Source of the DNA: Sva-07 sp964549065
GTDB taxonomy: Bacteria > Actinomycetota > Acidimicrobiia > Acidimicrobiales > Ilumatobacteraceae
Assembly (NCBI GenBank): GCA_964549065.1
Contig: CAZJUC010000009.1
Span: forward strand, 1 to 31,646
Direction of reading: 5' to 3'
DNA length: 31,646 bases
Below the pieces are notes generated by a model that did not search any database, had not been told where the DNA came from, and saw only the letters and a program-made list of their open reading frames with translations. The position numbers were made by a program, and so were the translations under genes. Below are positions 1 through 6,024 of this stretch, one piece after another; positions within the stretch are counted from its first letter, which is position 1, and each line of letters starts with the position of its first letter.

Positions 1-33
1 GACGGCCTCCTCGTGCTCGATGCCAACTTGTAG
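1..33 (+). CDS. C-terminal end of an upstream gene (partial)
   Basis: The first ten codons of the window read DGLLVLDANL and end in a TAG at 31-33. The frame is open from the first base, so this is probably the tail of a gene lying mostly outside the window. It is too short to identify. The next 85 bases (34-118) hold no gene that I can see. Confidence 0.4.
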   Translation, partial: DGLLVLDANL

Positions 34-118
34 GCACGTGTAGGCACGACGGCCGATTCCGGGGCCCGGCGTTACACGATTCCCGGCCAAGAAATGACTC
101 TTGACCAGGACTTTCGCG

Positions 119-193
119 TGGAGCGGACGACGAGAATCGAACTCGCATCATCAGCTTGGAAGGCTGAGGTTCTAGCCGTTGAACTACGTCCGC
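119..193 (-). tRNA. tRNA-Gly (anticodon UCC)
   Basis: Read on the minus strand, a complete cloverleaf is visible. The acceptor stem GCGGACG (193-187) pairs with CGTCCGC (129-123). The anticodon stem TCAGC/GCTGA encloses the seven-base loop CTTCCAA with anticodon TCC, and the T-arm loop is TTCGATT. The discriminator is U (complement of base 122), as usual for bacterial tRNA-Gly, and the 3' CCA is encoded (bases 121-119). It reads GGA and probably GGG glycine codons. It lies downstream of, and on the same strand as, the TetR gene but has its own -10-like box. Confidence 0.96.
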
Positions 194-203
194 AAGAGCC
201 GAC

Positions 204-209
204 ACCCTA
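204..209 (-). promoter_or_regulatory. -10 box of tRNA-Gly
   Basis: On the minus strand TAGGGT stands 10 bases before the first base of the mature tRNA. A poor -35 candidate, CTGACG (233-228), lies 18 bases upstream. The TAGNNT form matches boxes seen before several other genes in this window. Confidence 0.45.
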
Positions 210-229
210 CCGGGGTGGCTTCGCAGCCG

Positions 230-850
230 TCAGTCGAGCATCGCGGCGAGCGCAACCACCCAGGCGGCGCGAATGCGCTCGACGTCGCTGTGGAGCAGGC
301 GAAGGTGGATCGTGTACGAGTCGTAGCTCGTCATGACGACGATCCCGTCGACGAGCAGCGGCCTGTCCTCGTCGGAGCGGGATGCGAGTTCCGTGGCGAA
401 GTGCTCGGCGATTTGACCTCGAAAGATCTCTGCGATCTCTGCAATGCCCTCGTCGATCGCCGGAATTCCTGGGGCTCGCATCCGGGCGAGCTGCATTGGG
501 CCGTCGACGAGCCCGAACAGGGCGACGCGTGCGTCGACGAAGGCGGTGATCCGCTCGGCCAGCGATCCGATGCCGATCTCGGGGACTTCGGCGAGCGGAC
601 CTGCTTCGACGAAGGCATGATCGATCGAGGTCCGAACGAGGTCGTCGAGGTCGTCGAAGTACCGGAAGATCGAGCGATGCGACACTCCGGCCCGGTCGGC
701 GATTTCGGAGGCCCCGGGGTGAAGGTTCCCTTCTCGGATGATGTCCAGCAGCGCAGCGATCACGGCGGTTCGGTTGCGAGTGCGCCGCAGGGTGCGTCCG
801 TCGACGTGCTCGATGTCGATGCGGTTGGTCGTGTCGTCTGCTGTGGTCAT
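230..850 (-). CDS. TetR/AcrR-family transcriptional regulator
   Basis: This 206-residue protein has the TetR layout. A DNA-binding helix-turn-helix occupies about residues 25-70, with the recognition segment ASEIADRAGVSHRSIFRYF followed by DDLDDLV. An all-helical C-terminal domain for ligand binding and dimerisation has no family signature I can name. Length is typical (about 190-220). The ATG at 850 is preceded by a GGTGAG Shine-Dalgarno-like sequence at nine bases. Its start lies only 20 bases from the start of the divergent DUF2786 gene, so the two promoters must overlap. Autoregulation and control of that neighbour are therefore plausible, but no clear palindromic operator is visible in the 20-base gap. 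The ligand is unknown. Confidence 0.88.
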   Translation of the reverse strand: MTTADDTTNRIDIEHVDGRTLRRTRNRTAVIAALLDIIREGNLHPGASEIADRAGVSHRSIFRYFDDLDDLVRTSIDHAFVEAGPLAEVPEIGIGSLAERITAFVDARVALFGLVDGPMQLARMRAPGIPAIDEGIAEIAEIFRGQIAEHFATELASRSDEDRPLLVDGIVVMTSYDSYTIHLRLLHSDVERIRAAWVVALAAMLD

Positions 851-855
851 GGGTT

Positions 856-861
856 TACGCT
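856..861 (+). promoter_or_regulatory. -10-like box before DUF2786 gene
   Basis: TACGCT lies nine bases before the ATG at 871, a spacing that would give a leaderless or nearly leaderless mRNA. It falls inside the 20-base gap shared with the divergent TetR gene. No good -35 is visible, and it would have to lie within the TetR coding region. Confidence 0.35.
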
Positions 862-870
862 CACCGTCTG

Positions 871-1647
871 ATGTCGAATGCGAACGATCCTATGTCATCG
901 ACGCCGCCGGGTGATTGCGCTCTCTCGTCAGTCGTCGACGCGGGTCTCGTGGCCAGGGTCCGCAAGCTGATGGACAAGGCCGCTGCGACCACCAATGTCC
1001 ACGAGGCCGAAGCATTCTCCCACAAGGCCGCTGAACTTGTCGCCCGCCATCGGATCGACCCCGCATCGCTCGCCGAGCTGCGCTCCGACGAACTCGCCGT
1101 GCGCGAGGTGTGGCTCGGCCGCGGTGCCTACGTTCGGGCCCGGCTTGCGTTGCTCACGGCGGTCGCCGAGGCGCAGGAGGCCCGTGTCGTGTTTGCCGCC
1201 ACGCCGACGGGCACCGTCGCGTACGTCGCCGGATACTCGTCGGATCTCGACGTAGTGGAGGTGATGTACACGTCGTTGCACACGCAGGCTGCGGCACAGA
1301 TGGCCGCCGAGCGTCGAACCACCTCTGCGGCCACACAGCGGTACCGGCGGTCGTTCCTCTTCGGATACGCAGATCGTGTCGCGAAGTCGCTCGACGATGC
1401 TCGACGCGCTGCCGAGGCGGCGTCGCCGACCGAGGTCCCTCTCGACAGCGCCGGTCGTTCTCTGGTGCGCCGCGAACGTGGAGCGCAGATCGACGAGTTC
1501 CTGCAGCAGCAGTTCGGTCGCATCCGGGTGGCCCGGACCTCGGCGGGTGCGGAGGTCACCGGCTGGAGCGCGGGGAGTGACGCTGCAGGGCGCGCAGACC
1601 TCGGGCGGCAGCGACTCGGTGGGCGACGGTCGCTGGGGTCCGGATGA
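871..1647 (+). CDS. DUF2786 domain protein
   Basis: This 258-residue protein carries an N-terminal DUF2786 motif at about residues 28-66 (VRKLMDKAAATTNVHEAEAF, then KAAELVARHRID), the helical pattern that defines the family. The middle of the protein is mixed alpha/beta and the C-terminal ~40 residues are Gly/Arg/Ser-rich and probably disordered. The biochemical function of DUF2786 is not known. The gene shares a four-base ATGA overlap with the downstream zincin gene, which implies translational coupling and a joint role. An alternative ATG exists at 892. The start at 871 was chosen because of the -10-like box nine bases upstream. Confidence 0.82.
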   Translation: MSNANDPMSSTPPGDCALSSVVDAGLVARVRKLMDKAAATTNVHEAEAFSHKAAELVARHRIDPASLAELRSDELAVREVWLGRGAYVRARLALLTAVAEAQEARVVFAATPTGTVAYVAGYSSDLDVVEVMYTSLHTQAAAQMAAERRTTSAATQRYRRSFLFGYADRVAKSLDDARRAAEAASPTEVPLDSAGRSLVRRERGAQIDEFLQQQFGRIRVARTSAGAEVTGWSAGSDAAGRADLGRQRLGGRRSLGSG

Positions 1648-2132
1648 CCACCGACTGCGGACGCGCCGACGTCTATTCGGCGGAGGCGTCGGCGTTCGAT
1701 GGCACCGACCTCGAATCGGTCCGACCCTTGCAGCAGATCGTGGAGACGATCGAGGAGGTCATCGGGGGAGCGTGGTGGCCGGGCGGCTCGGTACGTGTGG
1801 CCGCCGCCCGCAGTGACGCCCGATCCTCCAGTGCGCGACGAGTCGAAGGCCACGACACGGTGATCCGGTTGGCCGCTGACCAGTTGACGCTCGCCACCGC
1901 CGCGCACGAACTGGCGCACGCGCTCGCCGGCCCGGCGGCCGGACACGCACCGGTCTTTCTCGCCGCGTACCTCGACGTGATCGCGGTGATCACGAACCTC
2001 GACACGTCCGACCGGCGTCGCCGGTTACACGTCGAGCAGCTCCGTGACGCGTTCGTCCGGGCGGACTTGGAGATCGGGCCGCGACGCTGGCCGCCACCCC
2101 CCGAGACCGCAGGCGGCGCCATCGCACTGTGA
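1644..2132 (+). CDS. Small HExxH metallopeptidase-like protein (TIGR04338-like)
   Basis: This 162-residue protein contains HELAH followed eight residues later by a third His (HELAHALAG...GHAPVF), the zinc ligand arrangement of SprT-like and related zincins. It lacks a signal peptide or membrane segment, so it should be cytoplasmic. Its ATG lies inside the TGA of the DUF2786 gene, so expression is coupled. From memory, an actinobacterial putative metallohydrolase family (TIGR04338) occurs beside DUF2786 genes; the family name is an inference. The substrate is unknown. Whether it acts on proteins or is a different hydrolase cannot be told from sequence. Confidence 0.78.
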   Translation: MTTDCGRADVYSAEASAFDGTDLESVRPLQQIVETIEEVIGGAWWPGGSVRVAAARSDARSSSARRVEGHDTVIRLAADQLTLATAAHELAHALAGPAAGHAPVFLAAYLDVIAVITNLDTSDRRRRLHVEQLRDAFVRADLEIGPRRWPPPPETAGGAIAL

Positions 2133-2158
2133 CCGACCGTGAAGCCGGGTTCGCTCAG

Positions 2159-2164
2159 TAGCAT
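2159..2164 (+). promoter_or_regulatory. -10-like box of tRNA-Pro
   Basis: TAGCAT lies 13 bases before the first base of tRNA-Pro, a plausible distance for a short 5' leader removed by RNase P. No convincing -35 is visible. Confidence 0.35.
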
Positions 2165-2177
2165 GAGCCGCCAAGTC

Positions 2178-2252
2178 CGGGATGTAGCGCAGCTTGGTTA
2201 GCGCGCCTGCTTTGGGAGCAGGAGGCCGGGAGTTCGAATCTCCCCATCCCGA
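2178..2252 (+). tRNA. tRNA-Pro (anticodon UGG)
   Basis: The acceptor stem CGGGATG (2178-2184) pairs fully with CATCCCG (2245-2251). The anticodon stem CCTGC/GCAGG (2206-2210, 2218-2222) encloses TTTGGGA with anticodon TGG at 2213-2215. The T arm carries GTTCGAATC. The discriminator is A2252 and the following bases are CCG, so CCA is not encoded and must be added enzymatically, unlike the tRNA-Gly in this window. Confidence 0.96.
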
Positions 2253-2386
2253 CCGGAGTTACTCAATGACCTCGGCACGCAACGACATCGACGTCTGACC
2301 GGACCGGTCGTCGCTTGCGCCTACAGTGCATCCAACCGCTGCACGAACGACGCCTGCTCGTGCGCCGACATGGAGGAGCCGATCTC

Positions 2387-2824
2387 ATGCACAGCCGGAA
2401 CCCACCACGACGGCTTGCCGCCGGCGCTGCGGCGCTGAGCCTGGTACTCGTTGCCGTCGGCTGCGGCGACGACGACGACGCAGCACCCGACCCCGTGGTC
2501 GACACGACCGCACCGGTCTCCGACACCACCGCGGAGTCGGGCGGGACGACCGCAAACGAGCCCTCGGTCGAGCAGGCAGAGGTCGACATGGTTGACATCT
2601 CGTTCGACCCGACCGAGATCACGGTGCCAGTCGGCGCGATCGTTGTCTGGACCAATCAGGACAACGTCGATCACACCACCACCGCCGACGAAGGAACCTG
2701 GGACTCCGGCGTGCTCGGGTCCGGCGAGTCGTTCGAGTTCGCCTTCGACGAGCCAGGAACGTATGCCTACCTGTGCCAGATCCATCCCACCGTGATGTTG
2801 GGCTCGATCACCGTGGAGGGCTGA
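2387..2824 (+). CDS. Cupredoxin-like (plastocyanin/azurin-type) lipoprotein
   Basis: The 145-residue product starts with an Arg-rich n-region, a hydrophobic stretch and the lipobox VAVGC, so it should be a lipid-anchored secreted protein. An acidic Asp/Thr/Ser-rich linker (about residues 26-70) leads to one cupredoxin domain. Type-1 copper ligands are visible: His in DNVDHTTT near the first strand cluster, and Cys-x2-His-x4-Met in YLCQIHPTVM at the C-terminus. The likely role is one-electron transfer or copper handling outside the membrane; the partner is not visible. The start at 2387 is favoured over an in-frame upstream codon at 2315 because GGAGGA (2372-2377) sits nine bases before it and the signal peptide begins there. 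A TACAGT box at 2322-2327 could be its -10. Confidence 0.87.
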   Translation: MHSRNPPRRLAAGAAALSLVLVAVGCGDDDDAAPDPVVDTTAPVSDTTAESGGTTANEPSVEQAEVDMVDISFDPTEITVPVGAIVVWTNQDNVDHTTTADEGTWDSGVLGSGESFEFAFDEPGTYAYLCQIHPTVMLGSITVEG

Positions 2825-2828
2825 ACAA

Positions 2829-2847
2829 CACCCCACCGGTCGGGGTG
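2829..2847 (+). terminator. Short hairpin after the cupredoxin gene
   Basis: CACCCC and GGGGTG form a perfect six-base-pair stem around the loop ACCGGTC, starting four bases after the cupredoxin stop. There is no T-tract, so it may be a weak terminator or an mRNA 3'-stabilising hairpin. Confidence 0.35.
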
Positions 2848-2861
2848 GGTCGCCGATCGGA

Positions 2862-2934
2862 TCACGACCGCTGCGCCAACCGTGACCCTGCTGTCGGTCG
2901 AGAGCGAGCCGATCGTCACGATCCAGCCGTGGCC
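2862..2934 (-). pseudogene. Decayed C-terminal scrap of an NlpC/P60 gene
   Basis: The minus strand encodes GHGWIVTIGSLSTDSRVTV, clearly related to GHGRPVTIGSLPSDSKIM of the LysM-NlpC/P60 protein encoded at 3701-5098. By hand alignment, bases 2882-2934 match 3729-3781 at about 40 of 53 positions. After one extra base the similarity continues in a shifted frame as AQRS-stop (stop at 2862-2864), matching VQRIGLP-stop of the intact gene. The rest of the gene is missing, since adk begins at 3003. I read this as the 3' relic of a lost paralogue. Confidence 0.5.
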
Positions 2935-3002
2935 CCGGCTCGCTCGGTCCCTCGATGGCTCATCGTGTCCGACCCGTTGCGCCCGGATGCCACCATGGGG
3001 GG

Positions 3003-3665
3003 ATGCGCAAATACGTGATCATGGGGGTGCAGGGCAGCGGCAAGGGCACCCAGAGCTCGAAGCTGTGCGAGTCGTACGGTCTCGAGCACATCAGCGTCGG
3101 CGACATCTTTCGCTGGAACATCGCCCATCACACCAAGCTCGGCGCTCAGGTTCGTCGACTGGTGGATGCCGGTCACCTCGTCGGCGACGACATCGTCGAG
3201 AGCGTGGTACGAAACCGGCTCGAACAGCACGACTGGAACTACGGATTCGTCGTCGACGGATTTCCCCGCAACGTGCCCCAGGCCGAGTTCTTCCTCGAGA
3301 GCTACGACATCGACGCCGTGATCGTGCTCGAACTGCCCGACGAGGAGGTCCAGCGACGTGTGCTGTCGCGGCGGGTCTGCTCGCAGTGCGGGCTCGACTA
3401 CAACCTGATCGCCCACCGTCCCGAAGTGGCCGACGTCTGTGATGTGTGCGGCGGCAGCCTCGAGCAACGCGAGGACGACACGCCCGAAGCACTGTCTCGA
3501 CGGTTGGCCGACTACTACGCGAAGACCGAGCCGGTGATCGACGTGTTTCGCCGCAAGGAACTCGTCGTCCGCATCGACGCGACACCGTCGAAGCAGGAGG
3601 TGTTCGACGCCATCACCGACAGCGTCGGGTTGTCCGGGACGGGCTCAGGTCCTGCATCGTCGTGA
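3003..3665 (+). CDS. adk: Adenylate kinase (zinc-LID type)
   Basis: Converts ATP plus AMP to two ADP in the cytoplasm. This 220-residue protein has the P-loop GVQGSGKGTQ near the N-terminus, the AMP-binding segment FVVDGFPRNVPQAEF, and a LID domain with four cysteines (Cys126, Cys129, Cys146, Cys149) spaced to bind a structural zinc. The ATG at 3003 was chosen because the P-loop then begins at residue 8, as is usual; the in-frame upstream codons would add residues without family similarity. The gene stands alone, outside the ribosomal-protein cluster where adk normally lies, so it could be a second nucleoside-monophosphate kinase rather than the only adk. Its 3' neighbour is convergent. Confidence 0.88.
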   Translation: MRKYVIMGVQGSGKGTQSSKLCESYGLEHISVGDIFRWNIAHHTKLGAQVRRLVDAGHLVGDDIVESVVRNRLEQHDWNYGFVVDGFPRNVPQAEFFLESYDIDAVIVLELPDEEVQRRVLSRRVCSQCGLDYNLIAHRPEVADVCDVCGGSLEQREDDTPEALSRRLADYYAKTEPVIDVFRRKELVVRIDATPSKQEVFDAITDSVGLSGTGSGPASS

Positions 3666-3700
3666 CCGGCGGCGTCGCAGCGAAGGTGTGAGCCGATCGC

Positions 3701-5098
3701 TCAGGGGAGACCGATCCGCTGCACCGCCATGATCTTGCTGTCGGACGGGAGTGACCCGATCGTCACCGGGCGACCGTGGCCAACCGCTTGGACCCACCGT
3801 TGCGAGTCGAGGGCGATGCCGACGTGGGTGATCATGTTCGGGTCGTTGGTCGCCGAGGTGAACACCAGGTCACCCGCCGAGATCTTCGACGTGCGCCAAT
3901 CGACGGACTCGCCGAGGCGTGCGAGTGCCCGGCTCTGGTGCGGGACGCTGATGCCGACCTGACGGAACGCTGCGACCACGAGCCCGGAGCAGTCGAACGC
4001 GTCGGGACCCGCGCTGAAGAACTTGTAGGGGGCGCCGACCTGGGCGGTGGCATACGACAGCATGGTCTGCAGCGAACTGGCGGACGTCGACGCTTGCGGG
4101 ACAGCAGTGGGCTCGGGGGTGGCACTCGAAGCAGTGGTGCGAGGGGTCGGGGCGGGTCGTGTCGCGGGTGGGATCTGCAGACGCTGGCCGGGGAAGATCG
4201 TGCTGGTGAGCGAGATGTCGTTCGCCCGCAGGAGTGCGCTGATGGTGACGCCGTGGCGCATCGCGATCAGGAACAGCGCGTCGCCGGCTACGACGGTGTA
4301 GCTGGAGCCGCTGCTGCGAGCTGCGCCTGTCGAAGGTGCGGCGTCGGGGGCGGTGCTCGCCGCGGACGGTCGAGGGATGGGCGCTGGTCGTGTCGCGGGT
4401 GGGATCTGCAGACGCTGGCCGGGGAAGATCGTGCTGGTGAGCGAGATGTCGTTCGCCCGCAGCAGTGCGCTGATGGTGACGCCGTGGCGCATCGCGATCA
4501 GGAAGAGTGCGTCGCCGGCTACGACGGTGTAGCTGGAGCCGCTGCTGCGAGCTGCACCTGTCGAAGGTGCGGCGTCGGGAGCGGCACTCGCCGCGGACGG
4601 TCGAGGGGTCGGCGCGGGTCGTGTCGCGGGTGGGATCCGGAGGCGTTGGCCCGGGATGATGACGTCGGTCGCCGACATGTCGTTGGCCTGCAGCAGTGCG
4701 CCGAGGGTGACGCCGTGGCGCCAGGCGATCAGGAAGAGTGCGTCGCCGGCTTCGACGGTGTAGCTGGAGCCGGTGCCGTTCGACGCGGCCGCCGGTTTCG
4801 TCGAGCGGGAGGTCGAGTTCACGGTGGATGCAGCCGACGCACCGGCCGGGATCACGAGGGTGTCGCCGGGATGGATGATGGTCGTCAGCTCGAGCGAGTT
4901 CGCCCGGAGCAGCGCCGACAGTCGCACGCCGTGGCGCCAGGCCAGCCCGGAGAGGCTGTCTCCGTCGACGACCGTGATCGTGGTCTCGGTCGTCGACGGC
5001 TGACCGGCCGGCGCCGCCGAGGCGGCCCCGCTCGAGATCGGAACGATGACGGACAGCGCCACGCCAGTGGCCAGGACGACTCGTGCGGTTCGTTTCAT
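3701..5098 (-). CDS. Secreted LysM(x4)-NlpC/P60 peptidoglycan endopeptidase
   Basis: The 465-residue protein begins with a signal peptide (MKRTARVVLATGVALSVIVP). Four LysM domains follow, each of the form YTV..GD.L..IA.RHGV....L..AN....T.I.PGQ.L.IP, separated by Ala/Pro/Ser/Thr linkers. A C-terminal NlpC/P60 domain has catalytic Cys370 (DCSGL), His425 (THVGI) and probably His441 (GHG). It should bind peptidoglycan through LysM and cut stem peptides. LysM units 2-4 repeat every 77 residues and the last two are almost identical, which indicates recent internal duplication. The ATG at 5098 starts the signal peptide; a GTG at 5119 would add seven residues. A 24-base palindrome lies upstream. Confidence 0.9.
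   Translation of the reverse strand: MKRTARVVLATGVALSVIVPISSGAASAAPAGQPSTTETTITVVDGDSLSGLAWRHGVRLSALLRANSLELTTIIHPGDTLVIPAGASAASTVNSTSRSTKPAAASNGTGSSYTVEAGDALFLIAWRHGVTLGALLQANDMSATDVIIPGQRLRIPPATRPAPTPRPSAASAAPDAAPSTGAARSSGSSYTVVAGDALFLIAMRHGVTISALLRANDISLTSTIFPGQRLQIPPATRPAPIPRPSAASTAPDAAPSTGAARSSGSSYTVVAGDALFLIAMRHGVTISALLRANDISLTSTIFPGQRLQIPPATRPAPTPRTTASSATPEPTAVPQASTSASSLQTMLSYATAQVGAPYKFFSAGPDAFDCSGLVVAAFRQVGISVPHQSRALARLGESVDWRTSKISAGDLVFTSATNDPNMITHVGIALDSQRWVQAVGHGRPVTIGSLPSDSKIMAVQRIGLP
4154..4776 (-). repeat. Direct 231-base repeats encoding LysM units
   Basis: The landmark GGATC recurs at 4171, 4402 and 4633, so the period is exactly 231 bases (77 codons). The first two units in plus-strand order are nearly identical at DNA level, including the linkers. 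The third is diverged. Such tandem in-frame repeats can change copy number by slippage or recombination without breaking the reading frame. Confidence 0.88.
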
Positions 5099-5135
5099 GG
5101 GAGTTCTTTCGGCCGTCACGGCGCAAACTTGACCC

Positions 5136-5159
5136 GTTCTTGACGAATTCGAGAAGAAC
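5136..5159. promoter_or_regulatory. 24-base palindrome upstream of the LysM-NlpC/P60 gene
   Basis: GTTCTT and AAGAAC flank a perfect inner palindrome CGAATTCG, with a two-base mismatch between the arms and the core on each side. It lies 37 bases upstream of the chosen start. Two flanking CTTGAC hexamers (5128-5133, 5159-5164) and one inside the element (5139-5144) repeat on the plus strand. The position and symmetry fit a dimeric repressor or activator site; the regulator is unknown. Confidence 0.4.
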
Positions 5160-5213
5160 TTGACGGAGCGGAAAGCACTGTCGAGCTCTGTCGCTTCGCC
5201 CCCCAGCGGGTAC

Positions 5214-5585
5214 TCAGTGATGGCCGGCGGACAACTCGAGCCATTCGGCGTCGGTCCAGTGGCTGCGCAGTTCGGTCGTGACGAAATCGGAGGTCCAACG
5301 GACCATGTCGATCCACGGCAGGTCGGCCGAGGCGATCTCGGTGAAGGCCATCCCGTCCAGCAGCAGCGCGGCGTCGTCGATCCCGAGCGTCACCGTCGAC
5401 GGATCGAGCTCATCGATCACCGCTCCTCCGGCCACCACGCCCAGTCGCACCTCGAGTTCCATGAGCCGTTCGAGGTCCCAGCGGGCGGCAGCGCCGGCCA
5501 TCGCCTGGTCGGACATGATTCCGATGATCTGACCCAGCGCCATGCGGGCGTCGGGCTCGAGTTCGATCGCTCGCGGCAGCTTCAT
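5214..5585 (-). CDS. Hypothetical protein, 123 residues
   Basis: I do not recognise this family. The product is acidic, rich in Leu, Ala, Asp and Glu, without signal peptide, membrane segment or cysteines. The N-terminal part (LEPDARMALGQIIGIMSDQA) and middle (RWDLERLMELEVRLGVV) look helical. The ATG at 5585 has a GGGAAG sequence eight bases upstream; an in-frame start at 5645 would add 20 residues of low-complexity sequence. It lies 70 bases after the small SH3-like gene on the same strand and before the LysM-NlpC gene, so the three may be cotranscribed. GC-rich codon use in frame supports real coding. Confidence 0.6.
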   Translation of the reverse strand: MKLPRAIELEPDARMALGQIIGIMSDQAMAGAAARWDLERLMELEVRLGVVAGGAVIDELDPSTVTLGIDDAALLLDGMAFTEIASADLPWIDMVRWTSDFVTTELRSHWTDAEWLELSAGHH

Positions 5586-5655
5586 CGGCGCAGCTTCCCA
5601 CCCTGCTGCCCGCGGTGCCCGGCCGAGCTGTCCGTTCTGGGCCACCTCTTCTTGG

Positions 5656-5922
5656 CTACCTCTTCTTGGCGGCCTTCTCGAGCCGCTTCGCCGCGCGTCC
5701 GATCGGCTCGAGCTGGCGATGGTCGAGATCGCCGATCTCGGCGCCGTTCTCGAACAGCACCCGATACCGCTGCCAGTTGAATCCGTTGGCGAGGATCACT
5801 TTGCCCTCGGTGCCCACCGGCACGCCGTGGATCTCCACGGTCGTGCGAACCTTGTCGTTCATGCGCAGATCGATCTGGTCGGGGTGCGGTGTGGCGAGGG
5901 CGTGCGGCTTCCAGTACTCCAT
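5656..5922 (-). CDS. Small hypothetical protein with SH3/KOW-like core, 88 residues
   Basis: The segment VRTTVEIHGVPVGTEGKVIL followed by WQRYRVLFENGAEIGDLDHRQL has the alternating strand and turn pattern of a small beta-barrel (SH3/KOW-like), and a basic tail ends in AKRLEKAAKKR, suggesting nucleic-acid contact. This is my reading of pattern, not a recognised family. The ATG at 5922 gives MEYWKPHA; an internal Met 21 residues on is an alternative. A CAGAAT sequence eight bases before the start resembles the leaderless -10 boxes of the window. It is divergent from tig, with 102 bases between the starts. Confidence 0.6.
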   Translation of the reverse strand: MEYWKPHALATPHPDQIDLRMNDKVRTTVEIHGVPVGTEGKVILANGFNWQRYRVLFENGAEIGDLDHRQLEPIGRAAKRLEKAAKKR

Positions 5923-5987
5923 CGTCCGACATTCTGCCCCGTCCGGGTGCCAACGCGCGACTCCGCCTGCCCGGCCGGCCGCTCTCG

Positions 5988-6015
5988 TTCCGATTCCGGG
6001 GGCCACCGGTACACT
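5988..6015 (+). promoter_or_regulatory. Promoter of tig (leaderless type)
   Basis: TACACT at 6010-6015 lies nine bases before the GTG start of tig, with a weak -35 TTCCGA at 5988-5993 (16-base spacer). Transcription would begin at or within a few bases of the start codon, which also lacks a Shine-Dalgarno sequence. Confidence 0.5.
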
Positions 6016-6024
6016 CGCCGATCT

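Noticed and set aside
4154..4776. Regular repeats as a possible CRISPR array
   Set aside because: The period is 231 bases, the repeats are in frame and encode LysM domains.
5542..6024. N-terminal extension of trigger factor by 161 codons
   Set aside because: The sequence before 6025 has no similarity to trigger factor, overlaps the divergent small gene and includes the promoter-like box.
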